NCBI GenBank assembly: GCA_947258705.1
Contig: CAMYJA010000002.1
Span: forward strand, 122,478 to 186,477
Direction: 5' to 3'
Length of the DNA stretch: 64,000 bases
From: an uncultured Hyphomicrobiaceae bacterium
GTDB taxonomy: Bacteria; Pseudomonadota; Alphaproteobacteria; Rhizobiales; CAMYJA01
The notes under the pieces are model-generated. The model was not told the origin of the DNA, made no database searches, and saw nothing but the letters and a program-made list of their open reading frames with translations. The stretch's first letter is position 1, and every line of letters starts with the position of its first letter. Below, one piece after another: positions 38,202 to 47,569 of the stretch. The position numbers and the translations under genes were made by a program.

Positions 38202-39644
38202 TCATATAATCGGGTTCGTTTTGGGGCGTTTTCCGACATAGGCGATACGCACCATATTGGTGGCGCCGGTCAGCCCCAGGGGCACGCCCGCCGTGATGAT
38301 GATGCGTTCGCCCTGTTTGGCGTATCCCTGCTGCTCCGCGATGCGGCTGGCTTTCTGGACCACATCGTCGAGGTCCGTGGGATTGTCGGTAAGGACGCAA
38401 TGCACGCCCCAGACAAGCGTCAGCCGCCTGCTGGTCGCGGTGATCGGTGTCAGTGCCAGAACAACCTGGGTCGGGCGCTCCCTGGCAACGCGAAGGCCGG
38501 TGGAACCGGATGCCGTGTAACAAATGATCGCGGCGAGGTTCAGCGTGTCGGCGATATTGTGGGCGGCGGCGGCGATGGCATCGGCGCCGGTTCGCTCGGG
38601 CTTGGTGGGAATGGCGCGAATGATCGCTTCATAGCCCTTGTCCTTCTCGACTTCGATGGCGATCTTGTTCATTATTCCCACCGCTTCCGCCGGATATTTT
38701 CCAACAGCGGATTCAGCCGACAGCATGACGGCATCGGCGCCATCGAATACGGCGGTTGCAACATCGGAGACCTCGGCGCGGGTCGGGATCGGCGCGCTGA
38801 TCATCGATTCAAGCATCTGCGTGGCGATGACGACAGGTTTGCCGGCCAGGCGCGCCTTGCGGGTTATTTTCTTTTGCAGACCCGGCACCTGCTGCACCGG
38901 CAGTTCCACGCCCAGATCGCCGCGCGCGACCATGATGCCGTCCGAGAGCTCGATGACTTCATCCAGTTCATCGACGGCCGAGGGTTTCTCGATCTTCGAC
39001 ATGACCGCGGCGCGTCCGTCGATCAGTTTTTTCGCATCCGAAATGTCCTTGGCGCGCTGGACAAAAGACAGGGCAATCCAGTCGACATCGGCTTTGACGG
39101 TGAAGTCAAGATCGGCGCGGTCCTTGTCCGTGAGCGCACTGATGGGCAGCAAGGTATCGGGCAGGCTCACGCCTTTGCGGCTGCAAAGTTCACCACCGAC
39201 GATGACTTTGGCGTGAATTTCGTCTTTCGCCGCCTTGCTGGTCTTGAGGACCAGCTTGCCGTCGTCGAGAAGGATTTTATGTCCCTTTTTAATCCCTTTG
39301 AATATCTTGTCATGGGGCAGGCAGACGCGCTTGGCCGTGCCCGGTTCCTTCTTCTTGTCGAAAACGACAGTGCTGCCCTGTTTGAGAAAGGCGCAACCGT
39401 CCGACATTTCCGAAATCCGCAGTTTGGGACCCTGCAAATCCACCAGAATGCCGATCGGACGGGCGTTATTGTTTTCGACGGTCCGGATCGCCTGGTGGAG
39501 CGCCATAAAATCCTCATGGGATGTATGGCTCATATTTATTCTAAAAACATCAGCGCCTGCTTTAAACAGGCGCTGAATGGTTTTGACATCTGATGTGCCG
39601 GGCCCAAGCGTTGCTACAATCTTGAGCCGTCTCTCTCGTTTCAT
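38202..39644 (-). CDS. pyk: Pyruvate kinase
   Basis: Converts phosphoenolpyruvate and ADP to pyruvate and ATP. 480 residues. Signatures are KIVATLGPGTSDV, FRINMSHTSHED, DLQGPKLRI, KADVDWIALSFVQRAKD, VMSKIEKPSAVDELDEVI, the active-site block IMVARGDLGVELP, and VVIATQMLESMISAPIPTRAEVSDVATAVFDGADAVMLSAES (in parts). The ATG at 39644 overlaps the upstream DUF1036 stop as ATGA, so it is the third gene of a coupled glycerate kinase-DUF1036-pyk unit. Confidence 0.95.
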   Translation of the reverse strand: MKRERRLKIVATLGPGTSDVKTIQRLFKAGADVFRINMSHTSHEDFMALHQAIRTVENNNARPIGILVDLQGPKLRISEMSDGCAFLKQGSTVVFDKKKEPGTAKRVCLPHDKIFKGIKKGHKILLDDGKLVLKTSKAAKDEIHAKVIVGGELCSRKGVSLPDTLLPISALTDKDRADLDFTVKADVDWIALSFVQRAKDISDAKKLIDGRAAVMSKIEKPSAVDELDEVIELSDGIMVARGDLGVELPVQQVPGLQKKITRKARLAGKPVVIATQMLESMISAPIPTRAEVSDVATAVFDGADAVMLSAESAVGKYPAEAVGIMNKIAIEVEKDKGYEAIIRAIPTKPERTGADAIAAAAHNIADTLNLAAIICYTASGSTGLRVARERPTQVVLALTPITATSRRLTLVWGVHCVLTDNPTDLDDVVQKASRIAEQQGYAKQGERIIITAGVPLGLTGATNMVRIAYVGKRPKTNPII

Positions 39645-40204
39645 CGGTTCTTCGCCCCGCTTCCGGGATCGGTCAGCCTGACCGTCCACTCATCCGATTC
39701 ATTTGTGTCGACTTCAAAAAAGCCGGTTCTTGTATGGCCACGATCTTTGCAGTCTTCAAGACCGCGAATGGTAAAGGCTTTGTCCTCGGTGCACATGAAG
39801 GCCTTGCCTGCCCAGGCTCCGCCCCTATCATAATCTACCGCGTGAAGATAGTAGTATCGCGCGATCAAATTCCCCTTGAGCAGCGTTTCGCAGGTTTGCG
39901 AGGCCACGTTCCACCACCCTTCCGTCGTCCAGCCCTCATCGTTGCGGTAGCCGATGGCGATGCCGACGCGGCTGGCCGTGGTGTTGCAGAGCTTCAGATC
40001 GGCGCGAACGTCGGTAGCCGTAACAAGCGATAAGCAAAATAGAAGAAGGATATATGACAGCGCCCGGGTCAAATGCCGTCCCGCCGCCATTTGCGAAGCG
40101 GTACAGAATTGAGCCCTTTTCCGGTCCGTCTGTTTTGAATGTCTCTCATCCCGCCCAATACTTCCCCGGCGTGTTTTAACTGTCGTCATCATGTCAATCG
40201 TCAC
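39641..40204 (-). CDS. DUF1036 exported protein
   Basis: DUF1036 pattern: DLKLCNTTASRVGIAIGYRNDEGWTTEGWW, CETLLKGNLIARYYYLHAVDYDRGGAW, FMCTEDKAFTI with conserved Cys. Exported: a signal segment LSYILLLFCLSLVTATDVRA precedes the domain. The start is uncertain: the frame opens with GTG at 40204 overlapping the glycerate kinase stop (GTGA), ATGs follow at 40192/40189, and the signal peptide itself could begin at ATG 40090. It is coupled by a 4-base overlap to pyk. Function unknown; pairing with pyk is common in alphaproteobacteria. Confidence 0.85.
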   Translation of the reverse strand: MTIDMMTTVKTRRGSIGRDERHSKQTDRKRAQFCTASQMAAGRHLTRALSYILLLFCLSLVTATDVRADLKLCNTTASRVGIAIGYRNDEGWTTEGWWNVASQTCETLLKGNLIARYYYLHAVDYDRGGAWAGKAFMCTEDKAFTIRGLEDCKDRGHTRTGFFEVDTNESDEWTVRLTDPGSGAKNR

Positions 40205-41496
40205 GGCCCTGTCAATATTATCCGAATGTCGTTCACATTGGTATGAGTCGGTCCCAGGACTATAAGATCATCTATTGCCCGGAAAAAGGTGCTTGAGTCG
40301 TTATTCTCAAGAAAAATGGCCGGATTTAGATGCGACATTTCAGCCCGGCGAAGCGTATCCGCGGTGATTACGGCCCCGGCGGGATCGTTTTTGCCGCCCC
40401 GTCCACCGTCGGCCCCGTCCGTGTCGGCCGCCAGCGCCGATATTCCGGGCGCGCCATCGAGAGCGATTGCAAGGGCCAGGGCATATTCCTGATTTGGCCC
40501 GCCCGTCCCCCCGCCCTTGACGGTCACGGTGCATTCGCCGCCGCTGATGAGCGCGCATGACCGGCCCTCGCTCTTTATTTCAAGCGCGAGACGGGCGTGC
40601 TCTTTCGCCAGCAGCCGCGCCTCGCCTTCGAGCGCATCGCCGAGGATGACCGGCTCATAGCCCGCCTCCCGAGCGCGGTCGGCGGCGGCATTGACGGCAT
40701 GGGTGGCGGTGGCGATCAACTCGAACCGGCTGTGAAGGAAGATTTCGTCGTCCGGCCCGGGCGTTTCGTTGGCCGGGTCGTGCAATGCGTTATTCAGCCC
40801 GTCCGACAGTTCAATCCCATATTCGGCAATTGCGGCCCGCGCTTCCTCAAGCGTTGTTTCATCGCCGATTGTGGGTCCCGATCCAATGGCCGAGGGAATG
40901 TCGCCCGGCACATCGGAAATGGCCAGGGTCAGAACCGGCGCCTGGTGGGCCGCCCTGACGAGCCTGCCTCCCTTGATGCGGGAGAGATGTTTGCGAACCG
41001 CATTGATGGACCGGATCGGCATGCCCGAGCGGAGCAGCCCGGCGGTCAGGTCCTGCTGCTCTTCAAGCGAGATGCCATCGACGGGTGCGCTCCATATGGC
41101 CGAGGCACCGCCTGATAAAAGCACCAGAACGAGGTCGTCGCTGCCGGCTTTGGACGCCTCATGGAGCGCCGTTTCGGCTGCGGCGACGCTTGCCCGGTCC
41201 GGGATCGGATGTCCGGATTCTGTAACCCCTATGAGATTGGTTTTCAGGCCATATCCATGCCGCGTGGCGACCGTGCCCGCAAGGTGGCCGGAATGCAGGT
41301 TCACGCCCCGTTGTGACAATGTCTCCTCGACGCTTTGCGCCATGGCCGCCGCGGCCTTGCCCGCGCCGAGGACGATCAGCCTGCCCTTGTCGGGGAGCTC
41401 CGGCACATGGGGCGGGACACATGCCCTGGGATGCGTCACGGTCAGGGCTGCCTGAAAAATCTCAAGGAGCGTGCCGCGCTCATTTACATTGCTCAT
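40201..41496 (-). CDS. gckA: Glycerate 2-kinase (GckA/MOFRL family)
   Basis: Phosphorylates D-glycerate to 2-phosphoglycerate. 431 residues: an N-terminal DUF4147 domain (VLGAGKAAAAMAQ, VTESGHPIPDRAS, VLVLLSGGASAIWSAP, INAVRKHLSRIKGGRL, LAISDVPGDIPSAIGSGPT) and a C-terminal MOFRL domain (LISGGECTVTVKGGGTGGPNQEYAL in parts, AADTDGADGG, FLENNDSSTFF, and TNVNDIRIIL). With pyk it would move glycerate to pyruvate (an enolase, not in the window, is needed). In an autotroph this fits salvage of phosphoglycolate carbon. It is first in a coupled three-gene unit. Confidence 0.92.
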   Translation of the reverse strand: MSNVNERGTLLEIFQAALTVTHPRACVPPHVPELPDKGRLIVLGAGKAAAAMAQSVEETLSQRGVNLHSGHLAGTVATRHGYGLKTNLIGVTESGHPIPDRASVAAAETALHEASKAGSDDLVLVLLSGGASAIWSAPVDGISLEEQQDLTAGLLRSGMPIRSINAVRKHLSRIKGGRLVRAAHQAPVLTLAISDVPGDIPSAIGSGPTIGDETTLEEARAAIAEYGIELSDGLNNALHDPANETPGPDDEIFLHSRFELIATATHAVNAAADRAREAGYEPVILGDALEGEARLLAKEHARLALEIKSEGRSCALISGGECTVTVKGGGTGGPNQEYALALAIALDGAPGISALAADTDGADGGRGGKNDPAGAVITADTLRRAEMSHLNPAIFLENNDSSTFFRAIDDLIVLGPTHTNVNDIRIILTGP

Positions 41497-41654
41497 GCGG
41501 AAACAGCTTCATTGCTTATATGATGACTGGATGTGGCGTGGTTCGGAAGAACCCGATCGTTTTGTGTTTCTCATCTCAACCAATGGTATATATCATTGTA
41601 TTTCCAGTTATAATTCCGCTCATGTCAATCCGATTCGCCGGCTGAATATCTCTC

Positions 41655-42473
41655 ATGCTCAAAAAAAACGATAAAGCCTCACAGGACCCCGCCCTGCCCG
41701 ATCATCCGGCCTTTGAATATCTTCCAGGCGCGTTCGATCGCGGCGTCATACTGCTCTGCGACCATGCCCGTGCCGATCTGCCGGGGGATTACGGGGATCT
41801 CGGGCTCGCGGCGGATCAGTTCGAGCGCCATATCGCCTATGATATCGGCGCGCGCGGCGTCACCATGCGCATGCATGAGCTTCTCGGAGTTCCGGCGCTC
41901 TTGTCGCGATATTCGCGGCTTCTCATCGACATCAATCGCGGCCTCGACGATCCCACCCTTGTCATGAAAATTTCAGACGGTGCGGTCGTGCCGGGCAATC
42001 TGGATGTCGACGAGGCAGAGAAGGAAAACCGGGTGGAACGGTTTCACCGACCCTATCATGATGCAATCGACAGGCTGATCGATCTCGGCAGGGCGGAAGA
42101 CCGCCTCCCCTGCCTGATATCCATTCATAGTTTTACGCCGTTCTGGAAGGGGCATGCCCGGCCGTGGCATGCGTCTCTCCTGTGGGACAGGGACGAGCGG
42201 CTTGTCCGGCCGTTTATCGAGCGCCTGTCGCAAGAGAGTTCCCTTGTCATTGGCGACAACGTTCCCTATTCGGGCGAACTCGAGGGGGATACGCTCAACC
42301 GGCACGGAACAGGCAGAGGGATCGCCCACGCCCTGGTAGAAATCAGGCAGGACCTGATAGCGACCGTTGACGGCCAGCTCGAATGGGCAGAGCGTCTGGC
42401 GCGCATCACGGAAGAGATCCTCGGCGATGAAAGCTTCGTACCTCTGTTGCAGAATGAGGCGCATGGACTATGA
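41655..42473 (+). CDS. N-formylglutamate amidohydrolase family protein
   Basis: 272 residues. The family pattern is clear: VILLCDHARADLP, ERHIAYDIGARGVTMRMHELLG, SRYSRLLIDINRGLDDPT, the metal-site block ISIHSFTPFWKG and VIGDNVPYSGE..DTLNRHGTGRGIAHALVEIRQDLI. HutG-type enzymes release glutamate from N-formylglutamate at the end of histidine breakdown, but no other hut genes are here and relatives act on other N-formyl or acyl amino acids. It is divergent from gckA, with a 158-base shared upstream region. Confidence 0.88.
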   Translation: MLKKNDKASQDPALPDHPAFEYLPGAFDRGVILLCDHARADLPGDYGDLGLAADQFERHIAYDIGARGVTMRMHELLGVPALLSRYSRLLIDINRGLDDPTLVMKISDGAVVPGNLDVDEAEKENRVERFHRPYHDAIDRLIDLGRAEDRLPCLISIHSFTPFWKGHARPWHASLLWDRDERLVRPFIERLSQESSLVIGDNVPYSGELEGDTLNRHGTGRGIAHALVEIRQDLIATVDGQLEWAERLARITEEILGDESFVPLLQNEAHGL

Positions 42474-42587
42474 TCGGGGCCCAGGAAGGAATTTCGAAAA
42501 TATATTTCCGAATTATATTTCCAGAAGCAAATGCGAGAAGATAATGTGAGAATCCTGTTCTTACACCCGCCCTGGAGGTAAATGCAT

Positions 42588-42899
42588 ATGACCGAGACCG
42601 ACAAGACATCGCAATTGGAGCTTGAAGCGGCCGTATACAGGCGGCTGGTCGAGTTTTTGCGCGAGCGGCCCGATGTCCAGAACATCGATTTGATGAACCT
42701 TGCGGGATTTTGCCGCAACTGCCTGGCCGACTGGTACCGGGACGCAGCCAAGGAACGTGGTCTCGATCTCAGCAAGGAAGAATCCCGCGAGATCGTTTAC
42801 GGCATGCCATATGACGAATGGAAGGCGAAATATCTCAAAGAGGCCACGCCCGAGCAACTCGCGAAATATGCCGAAATCCATGCGCAGAAAGACCATTAG
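42588..42899 (+). CDS. DUF1244 family protein
   Basis: 103 residues from the preferred ATG at 42588 (another ATG two codons earlier is too close to the GGAGG at 42574-42578). The DUF1244 pattern is strong: VYRRLVEFLRERPDVQNIDLMNLAGFCRNCLADWY, and EIVYGMPYDEWKAKY; a conserved Cys pair CRNC is present. Small, acidic, cytoplasmic; conserved in alpha- and gammaproteobacteria with no established function. Confidence 0.92.
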   Translation: MTETDKTSQLELEAAVYRRLVEFLRERPDVQNIDLMNLAGFCRNCLADWYRDAAKERGLDLSKEESREIVYGMPYDEWKAKYLKEATPEQLAKYAEIHAQKDH

Positions 42900-43015
42900 A
42901 AGGCCCCGCTTCAAAAACATCTGGAAATGATTTAACGGCCACTTGCAGCCGCCGCCGGTCGTCGTCTATAGCCGGTGTCATTGACCGGAAACAATAAAAA
43001 GAGACGGGTGGTGAT

Positions 43016-43273
43016 ATGTCGGACCTTCAGGGAAATGCGCAGCAGCAATTGCGCAGCTTTATCGAACGCATCGAGCGTATGGAAGAGGAAAAAGCGGCGC
43101 TCGCAGCCGATATCCGAGAGATTTATTCAGAGGCCAAGGGCGTCGGATTCGATTCCAAGGTTCTGCGGCAGGTCGTGCGCCTGAGGAAACAGGACGTCAA
43201 TGAGCGTCTCGAGCAGGAGGCCATTCTCGACACCTATCTGCACGCGCTGGGCATGCTTGAGCCGAAAGAATAG
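43016..43273 (+). CDS. gapR: GapR nucleoid-associated protein (DUF2312)
   Basis: 85 residues. Matches Gap[24 protein letters not shown] as a coiled-coil N-terminal helix, [24 protein letters not shown] and the C-terminal [13 protein letters not shown]. In Caulobacter this protein binds overtwisted AT-rich DNA ahead of replication and transcription and stimulates gyrase/topo IV. It follows the DUF1244 gene, a neighbour relation frequent in alphaproteobacteria. Confidence 0.94.
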   Translation: MSDLQGNAQQQLRSFIERIERMEEEKAALAADIREIYSEAKGVGFDSKVLRQVVRLRKQDVNERLEQEAILDTYLHALGMLEPKE

Positions 43274-43307
43274 CCGTTTCAATGACTTTCGAAATGTCGA
43301 TGGGCCG

Positions 43308-44690
43308 CTATTGCCGCGCGGTTTGAACGGGGCGGCCCGCGCGGTCGCGCCCGGCGCCCAGGAGATGGCTGACCGCGACGGCGTTGCCGGCAAATTTATC
43401 GGCCCACAAAAGCTCGGCGAATTGCAGTCCGGGCTGGAATTTCAGCGGCAATGGACGGTCGCCTGCCGCAATCGTTCCCATGATGCCTCGATTATCGGGA
43501 TGGGTGAGATAGCTCAGCGTCGGATCGTCGATGTCGGATGTACTCGTCAGCAATGGCGCCACGGCGAACGGGCGGTAGCTCAGCTCATCCGGGTGCTCTT
43601 CGTCGAATTCCGGCGATCCGGCCCAGCCGGTCGGCCAGTTGATCCTGTCGATCCTGTCGATATCGTCCTGAGCCTGATAATTTGCCTTTTGCACCGGCAG
43701 AAGCGGTTTTTCGGGCGCTGGTCTCGCGCGTGTGAATCGCTCGGGAACGGGAATGTTCATGCGCGGATCGAGAGATGCCATTTGCCGCGGCCTGCTTTCC
43801 CTGGCCGCTGCGCGATGCAGGAGTTTCGGTCTGGGGGCTTGCAGCGCCTGGGGGGTCAATTGCCGGCCGCCTAAGCCCATCAGCTTGGGGCTGGACAATA
43901 ATTTCCCGATAGGATCGAGCGATGCCACCAGCGTCGACGGGACGGATGGCGCTGTTTGCGGGCTTGAACGGAATTCATGGAATGCGGCAATTCTCCGGGC
44001 CATTTCGCCATGGCGACGGCGCGCGACCCGGACATCGTTCTTGTTGATCCTGCGGCCGCCCGAGGGGACATGTCTGGAACGGCCATCGGGAAACAGGAGT
44101 GCGAGCTCATAGCGCGGCATGCGCGGCCAGTGACGGACCCGGCCGGTGTCGATATGGACGAACGGGAGAGCCGAATTGGGGTAATAGCCGACGCCGCCGC
44201 GTTCACGCACCATGGCGGAATAGCGGAGGCGCTTGACCGGCACGTCGGGGAAATGGACGTCCATCGCCTTGCCGAGTATGTGGCGGCTGTTTTTCGCCTG
44301 GCCGCCCTTCCGGCGCCTGAGCTTTTCATTGGTCTTGCGCGAGCGGTAACCGGAAATCAGATGGATCGGTTTTTTGGAGCCCAGCTCGGTGTGGATCTCC
44401 CACAGGATATCGAACAGGCGCGGGTCCATTTTCGTGGGCTCGTTTGTGCGCCAGTCGCGCATGAAATAGTTCAGCTTTTCACGGGCCCCGGGGATCAGCT
44501 TGCCGTCCCTTTTGTAGACGATCTCGATCGATTCCTTGTTGTGAATATTATACAGGGAAAGAGACCGTTCACCGTCGCGGGTCGCGAGAATCTGGGATGA
44601 GCCGAGGCCTGTGACGATTGCGGCAAGGCCCGCAAAAAAGGACAGCATTGCCAGCTGACGTTTTGTGCCCCTAAAGGTTCTACGCTTCAT
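43308..44690 (-). CDS. DUF882 / M15-type exported peptidase with long C-terminal tail
   Basis: 460 residues from the ATG at 44690, which has GAGGGA upstream. The N-terminus is a signal-anchor (QLAMLSFFAGLAAIVTGLG). The catalytic domain (about 40-200) is the YcbK/peptidase M15 type: ISGYRSRKTNEKLRR, SRHILGKAMDVHFPD and LPFVHIDTGRVRHWPRM give the zinc His/Asp set. Such enzymes act on peptidoglycan peptides. The remaining 260 residues are Pro/Arg-rich and low-complexity with no domain recognised. It is convergent with gapR, 34 bases apart. Confidence 0.85.
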   Translation of the reverse strand: MKRRTFRGTKRQLAMLSFFAGLAAIVTGLGSSQILATRDGERSLSLYNIHNKESIEIVYKRDGKLIPGAREKLNYFMRDWRTNEPTKMDPRLFDILWEIHTELGSKKPIHLISGYRSRKTNEKLRRRKGGQAKNSRHILGKAMDVHFPDVPVKRLRYSAMVRERGGVGYYPNSALPFVHIDTGRVRHWPRMPRYELALLFPDGRSRHVPSGGRRINKNDVRVARRRHGEMARRIAAFHEFRSSPQTAPSVPSTLVASLDPIGKLLSSPKLMGLGGRQLTPQALQAPRPKLLHRAAARESRPRQMASLDPRMNIPVPERFTRARPAPEKPLLPVQKANYQAQDDIDRIDRINWPTGWAGSPEFDEEHPDELSYRPFAVAPLLTSTSDIDDPTLSYLTHPDNRGIMGTIAAGDRPLPLKFQPGLQFAELLWADKFAGNAVAVSHLLGAGRDRAGRPVQTARQ

Positions 44691-45314
44691 CCATTCCCTC
44701 GATATCCATACCCACGATATCCATACCCTCGATCGACATATCGGCGTTGCGTCCTGCGCGGCTCTTGCCCCATGCCCGTTACCGCGGTCATGAGCATGGG
44801 TTTCTAGATCATTTCCGGGTTCCACGGACCATGATTGCCCGAATTGGTTAATCATCTGTATCCATGTGATGTGAAGAATTGGAGGCCAGTCTTGGGCGAA
44901 AAAAGGGCAAAAAGCGTATTGGGGCGGGGATGGGCTGCAAAAACTCTGCTTTTATCCATGCTCGTCTGGCCGCGTTGTGCACATTGTCAGCTTCGGATTT
45001 GGTTCTGATTAAATCCTGATTAAATCAGGACGGAAACGGACATCAGAGGATTTGCGAGAACGGTGAAAGAATGCCAATTGCAATCATAGCCGCTCATTTC
45101 TGCGATCAGGACCCGAATGTCGGCATGTAGAGGTAGGCAGACCTGCCCTAATCAAAGGATGTGACGAGGTCCTCTTCCGCTTCCACTAGCAGCAGACATC
45201 AGGCCACCAAAGCATAAGCTCACTCTTGACCCGTAGGGGACGTTCACCAACGAGGCCATAGTGTTTTTTTTCATTGGCCCAGCTCTAACTATCGTTGACG
45301 TCGAGTGTCTCGAA
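44691..45314. other. Gene-poor left flank of the accessory segment
   Basis: About 620 bases with no convincing gene on either strand apart from the 15-bp duplication next to the peptidase start. It separates the core-like peptidase/gapR side from the ABC exporter genes and could hold an old junction, but no recognisable mobile-element ends were seen. Confidence 0.5.
44697..44726. repeat. 15-bp tandem duplication just upstream of the M15 peptidase gene
   Basis: CCTCGATATCCATAC (44697-44711) and CCACGATATCCATAC (44712-44726), with a partial third copy to about 44741. It lies directly before the ribosome binding site of the peptidase gene, so it forms part of the leader. Confidence 0.7.
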
Positions 45315-46448
45315 TCAGACCCGACCAATCGTTAGATGTGATCGCAGCCGCATCATTGCGTAGCCGAAGCAGACGCCGCCGATTGCAGCCATTGCCACGA
45401 GTTTCTGCCAAAGCAACGCGATGCCAGCGCCTCGGAAAACGACGGCATTGGCGAATTCGCTGTAATAGGTCAACGGAGAAATAGCCGTCAAAATTTTCAT
45501 CTGTTCGGGCATGGATTCCGCTGGCATCCACGCGCCGGACAGAAAAGCAATCGGTGCAATCACTAAAATGGCAAGAAGCCCGAGCTGCGGGACACTACGC
45601 GTAATCGTCGCGAGCAGGATGCCTATGCCGGCCGTACTGAATTGATAAACGAACGTACCTACCAGAAAGAGCAACAGCGAACCGCGCATTGGCGATCCAA
45701 AATAACCCTGGATGACCAGCACCATCGAGATGCCTGCGCCGGCAAGCAGAACGATGGAGTTGGCCCAGAATTTGGCGAACAGAATCTCAACAGGTCGAAC
45801 CGGCATGGCCAACAAGTGCTCAAGTGTTTTGTGTTCCCGCTCTCTCAACAGCGCCGCACCCGGCAGCAATATTGTCAACATGGTTATGACGATCAAAAGC
45901 TCGACGAGGGCGTCCTGCCACTTGCTGATTAAATTTGGGTTATACCTCACCCGAATTTTTGGTCCGAAAGAAAGACGGTTATCCTCAGGAAGGATATCAA
46001 GCTCTTCGGTAACTTTGCGAAGAACAATCTGCCGGATATAGTTCGTTCCGATAAAGGCCTGACCGACAGCGGTGGCATCTGCGTTTATCTGCACATGGGG
46101 CGTCTCTCCCGCGAGAAGGTCGGCCTGAAATTTTGGTGGGATCACCAAGACGAAATCATTGTCCCGGGTTTCCAGGGCAGCCCCAATCTCATTGAATGTA
46201 CGCGGTTGTGCATAGCTGAAATATGGCGGCCTGAAAGCGCTCGCGATCGAACGGGATAATTGCGTTTTATCCTCATCGACAATTCCAAGGGATGCGTTGC
46301 GGACCTGAAAGCTTAATCCTTCGCCGGCAATTACGATCTGCAGTGTGAGCGCATAAAGTACGAAAATTAGCAGGACGGGATCCCGACGAAGGCTGATCAG
46401 CTCTTTCAAACCCAGCGTGTAGATATGTCCCAGCGACTGCCACATCAT
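45315..46448 (-). CDS. ABC-2 type permease (second of two)
   Basis: 377 residues from the ATG at 46448, which overlaps the upstream permease stop. Topology: a first helix (LLIFVLYALTLQIVIAG), a large periplasmic domain (about 40-190), then a cluster of five helices including LVELLIVITMLTILLPGAALLREREHKTLEHLLAMPVRP, the hallmark coupling segment of ABC-2 permeases, and GLLAILVIAPIAFLSGAWMPAESMP. It resembles YhhJ/YbhR/YbhS-type drug or small-molecule exporters. It is last in a four-gene coupled operon. Confidence 0.88.
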   Translation of the reverse strand: MMWQSLGHIYTLGLKELISLRRDPVLLIFVLYALTLQIVIAGEGLSFQVRNASLGIVDEDKTQLSRSIASAFRPPYFSYAQPRTFNEIGAALETRDNDFVLVIPPKFQADLLAGETPHVQINADATAVGQAFIGTNYIRQIVLRKVTEELDILPEDNRLSFGPKIRVRYNPNLISKWQDALVELLIVITMLTILLPGAALLREREHKTLEHLLAMPVRPVEILFAKFWANSIVLLAGAGISMVLVIQGYFGSPMRGSLLLFLVGTFVYQFSTAGIGILLATITRSVPQLGLLAILVIAPIAFLSGAWMPAESMPEQMKILTAISPLTYYSEFANAVVFRGAGIALLWQKLVAMAAIGGVCFGYAMMRLRSHLTIGRV

Positions 46449-47569
46449 TTTTTCTGCTTTTTCAGGAGTTGAACGCTCGCGGCGAAAAACGCGGCCGAAA
46501 AGCCAGCAAGCATGAGGTAGTCCTTGACGAGATTGGCGACCCCGAATCCCTTGGCGAATGTCCCCACCGATATATTGTGGAAGTACATCGCGGGAAAACC
46601 CTGGGCGACGTATTTCGCAACCCCGGCGATATTCGATACCGGTGCCAGAAGCCCGGAATAGAGAAAGGCTGGCACAAGGGTTATGATGAAGGTCACCAGC
46701 AGAGCGGCCAGTTGACTGCTTGTAAAACACGAGACCATGAGTCCGAGGCCGGTGCCCGCGATTACATATAATATTGCTCCAAGCGTTAGTGCGGTCATGC
46801 TTCCCGTCATTGTTATACCGAACAGATAAATCGCCAGCACGACGTGAAGGACGAAATTGACCATTCCGATGGCCACATAAGGCAGTTGCTTCCCCAGCGT
46901 AAATTCGAGGCGCGATGTTGGGGCGGTATAGAAGTTGGTGATCGTTCCAAGTTCCTTTTCGCGAACGACAGCGAGAGCAGAAGACAGCGCGGAGGAAAAA
47001 AGAAGAATGGCTGCGATCATTCCGGGAACGAACGCCACTTTGCTCTTGAGCCCCTGATTAAACCAGTAGCGAGGTTCGAATCTGACTGGCTCCAGACGGC
47101 ATGGCTCCCCGGTTTCAAACCGGATTGTCGCGCACAGATTCGCAGCATGCGCGGCCTTGACATAACCGCGAAGCGTTTCCGCACGAAACGTCATGGCGCC
47201 GTCGATCGAAATAGCTACTTCGGGTTCCAATCCCAGTGCCAGATCGCGGCCGAATTTCGGCGTAATCTCGATAGCGAATCTCGCCTCACCCGTCTCTATG
47301 CGCCGTGCGAGTTCCGGCCTTGATGACACGTGGCCTATATGTTTGAAAAAGCGCGATTGAGCATATCCATCGAGATAAGTTCTGCTTTGCGGCGTCCGGT
47401 CATCGTTAAGTGTGATATAGGCGATATTTTCCATGTCGAGCGTCAAGCCGAAGCTGAAAATGACGAACAGGATGTTGGGTACGAGAAAGACTGAAACGAG
47501 CCTGAATCGATCACGCGAAATCTCCGTATATTCACGCTGGATAAGCGACCATATGCGTCCGAAATTCAT
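46445..47569 (-). CDS. ABC-2 type permease (first of two)
   Basis: 374 residues. It has the same plan as the following permease: N-terminal helix (FLVPNILFVIFSFGLTLDME), a large extracytoplasmic domain, then ILLFSSALSSALAVVREKELGTITNFYTAPTSRLEF (coupling segment) and four more helices, ending KKQKK. The two permeases probably form a heterodimeric channel. Overlaps both neighbours by about 4 bases, so the operon is translationally coupled. Confidence 0.88.
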   Translation of the reverse strand: MNFGRIWSLIQREYTEISRDRFRLVSVFLVPNILFVIFSFGLTLDMENIAYITLNDDRTPQSRTYLDGYAQSRFFKHIGHVSSRPELARRIETGEARFAIEITPKFGRDLALGLEPEVAISIDGAMTFRAETLRGYVKAAHAANLCATIRFETGEPCRLEPVRFEPRYWFNQGLKSKVAFVPGMIAAILLFSSALSSALAVVREKELGTITNFYTAPTSRLEFTLGKQLPYVAIGMVNFVLHVVLAIYLFGITMTGSMTALTLGAILYVIAGTGLGLMVSCFTSSQLAALLVTFIITLVPAFLYSGLLAPVSNIAGVAKYVAQGFPAMYFHNISVGTFAKGFGVANLVKDYLMLAGFSAAFFAASVQLLKKQKK

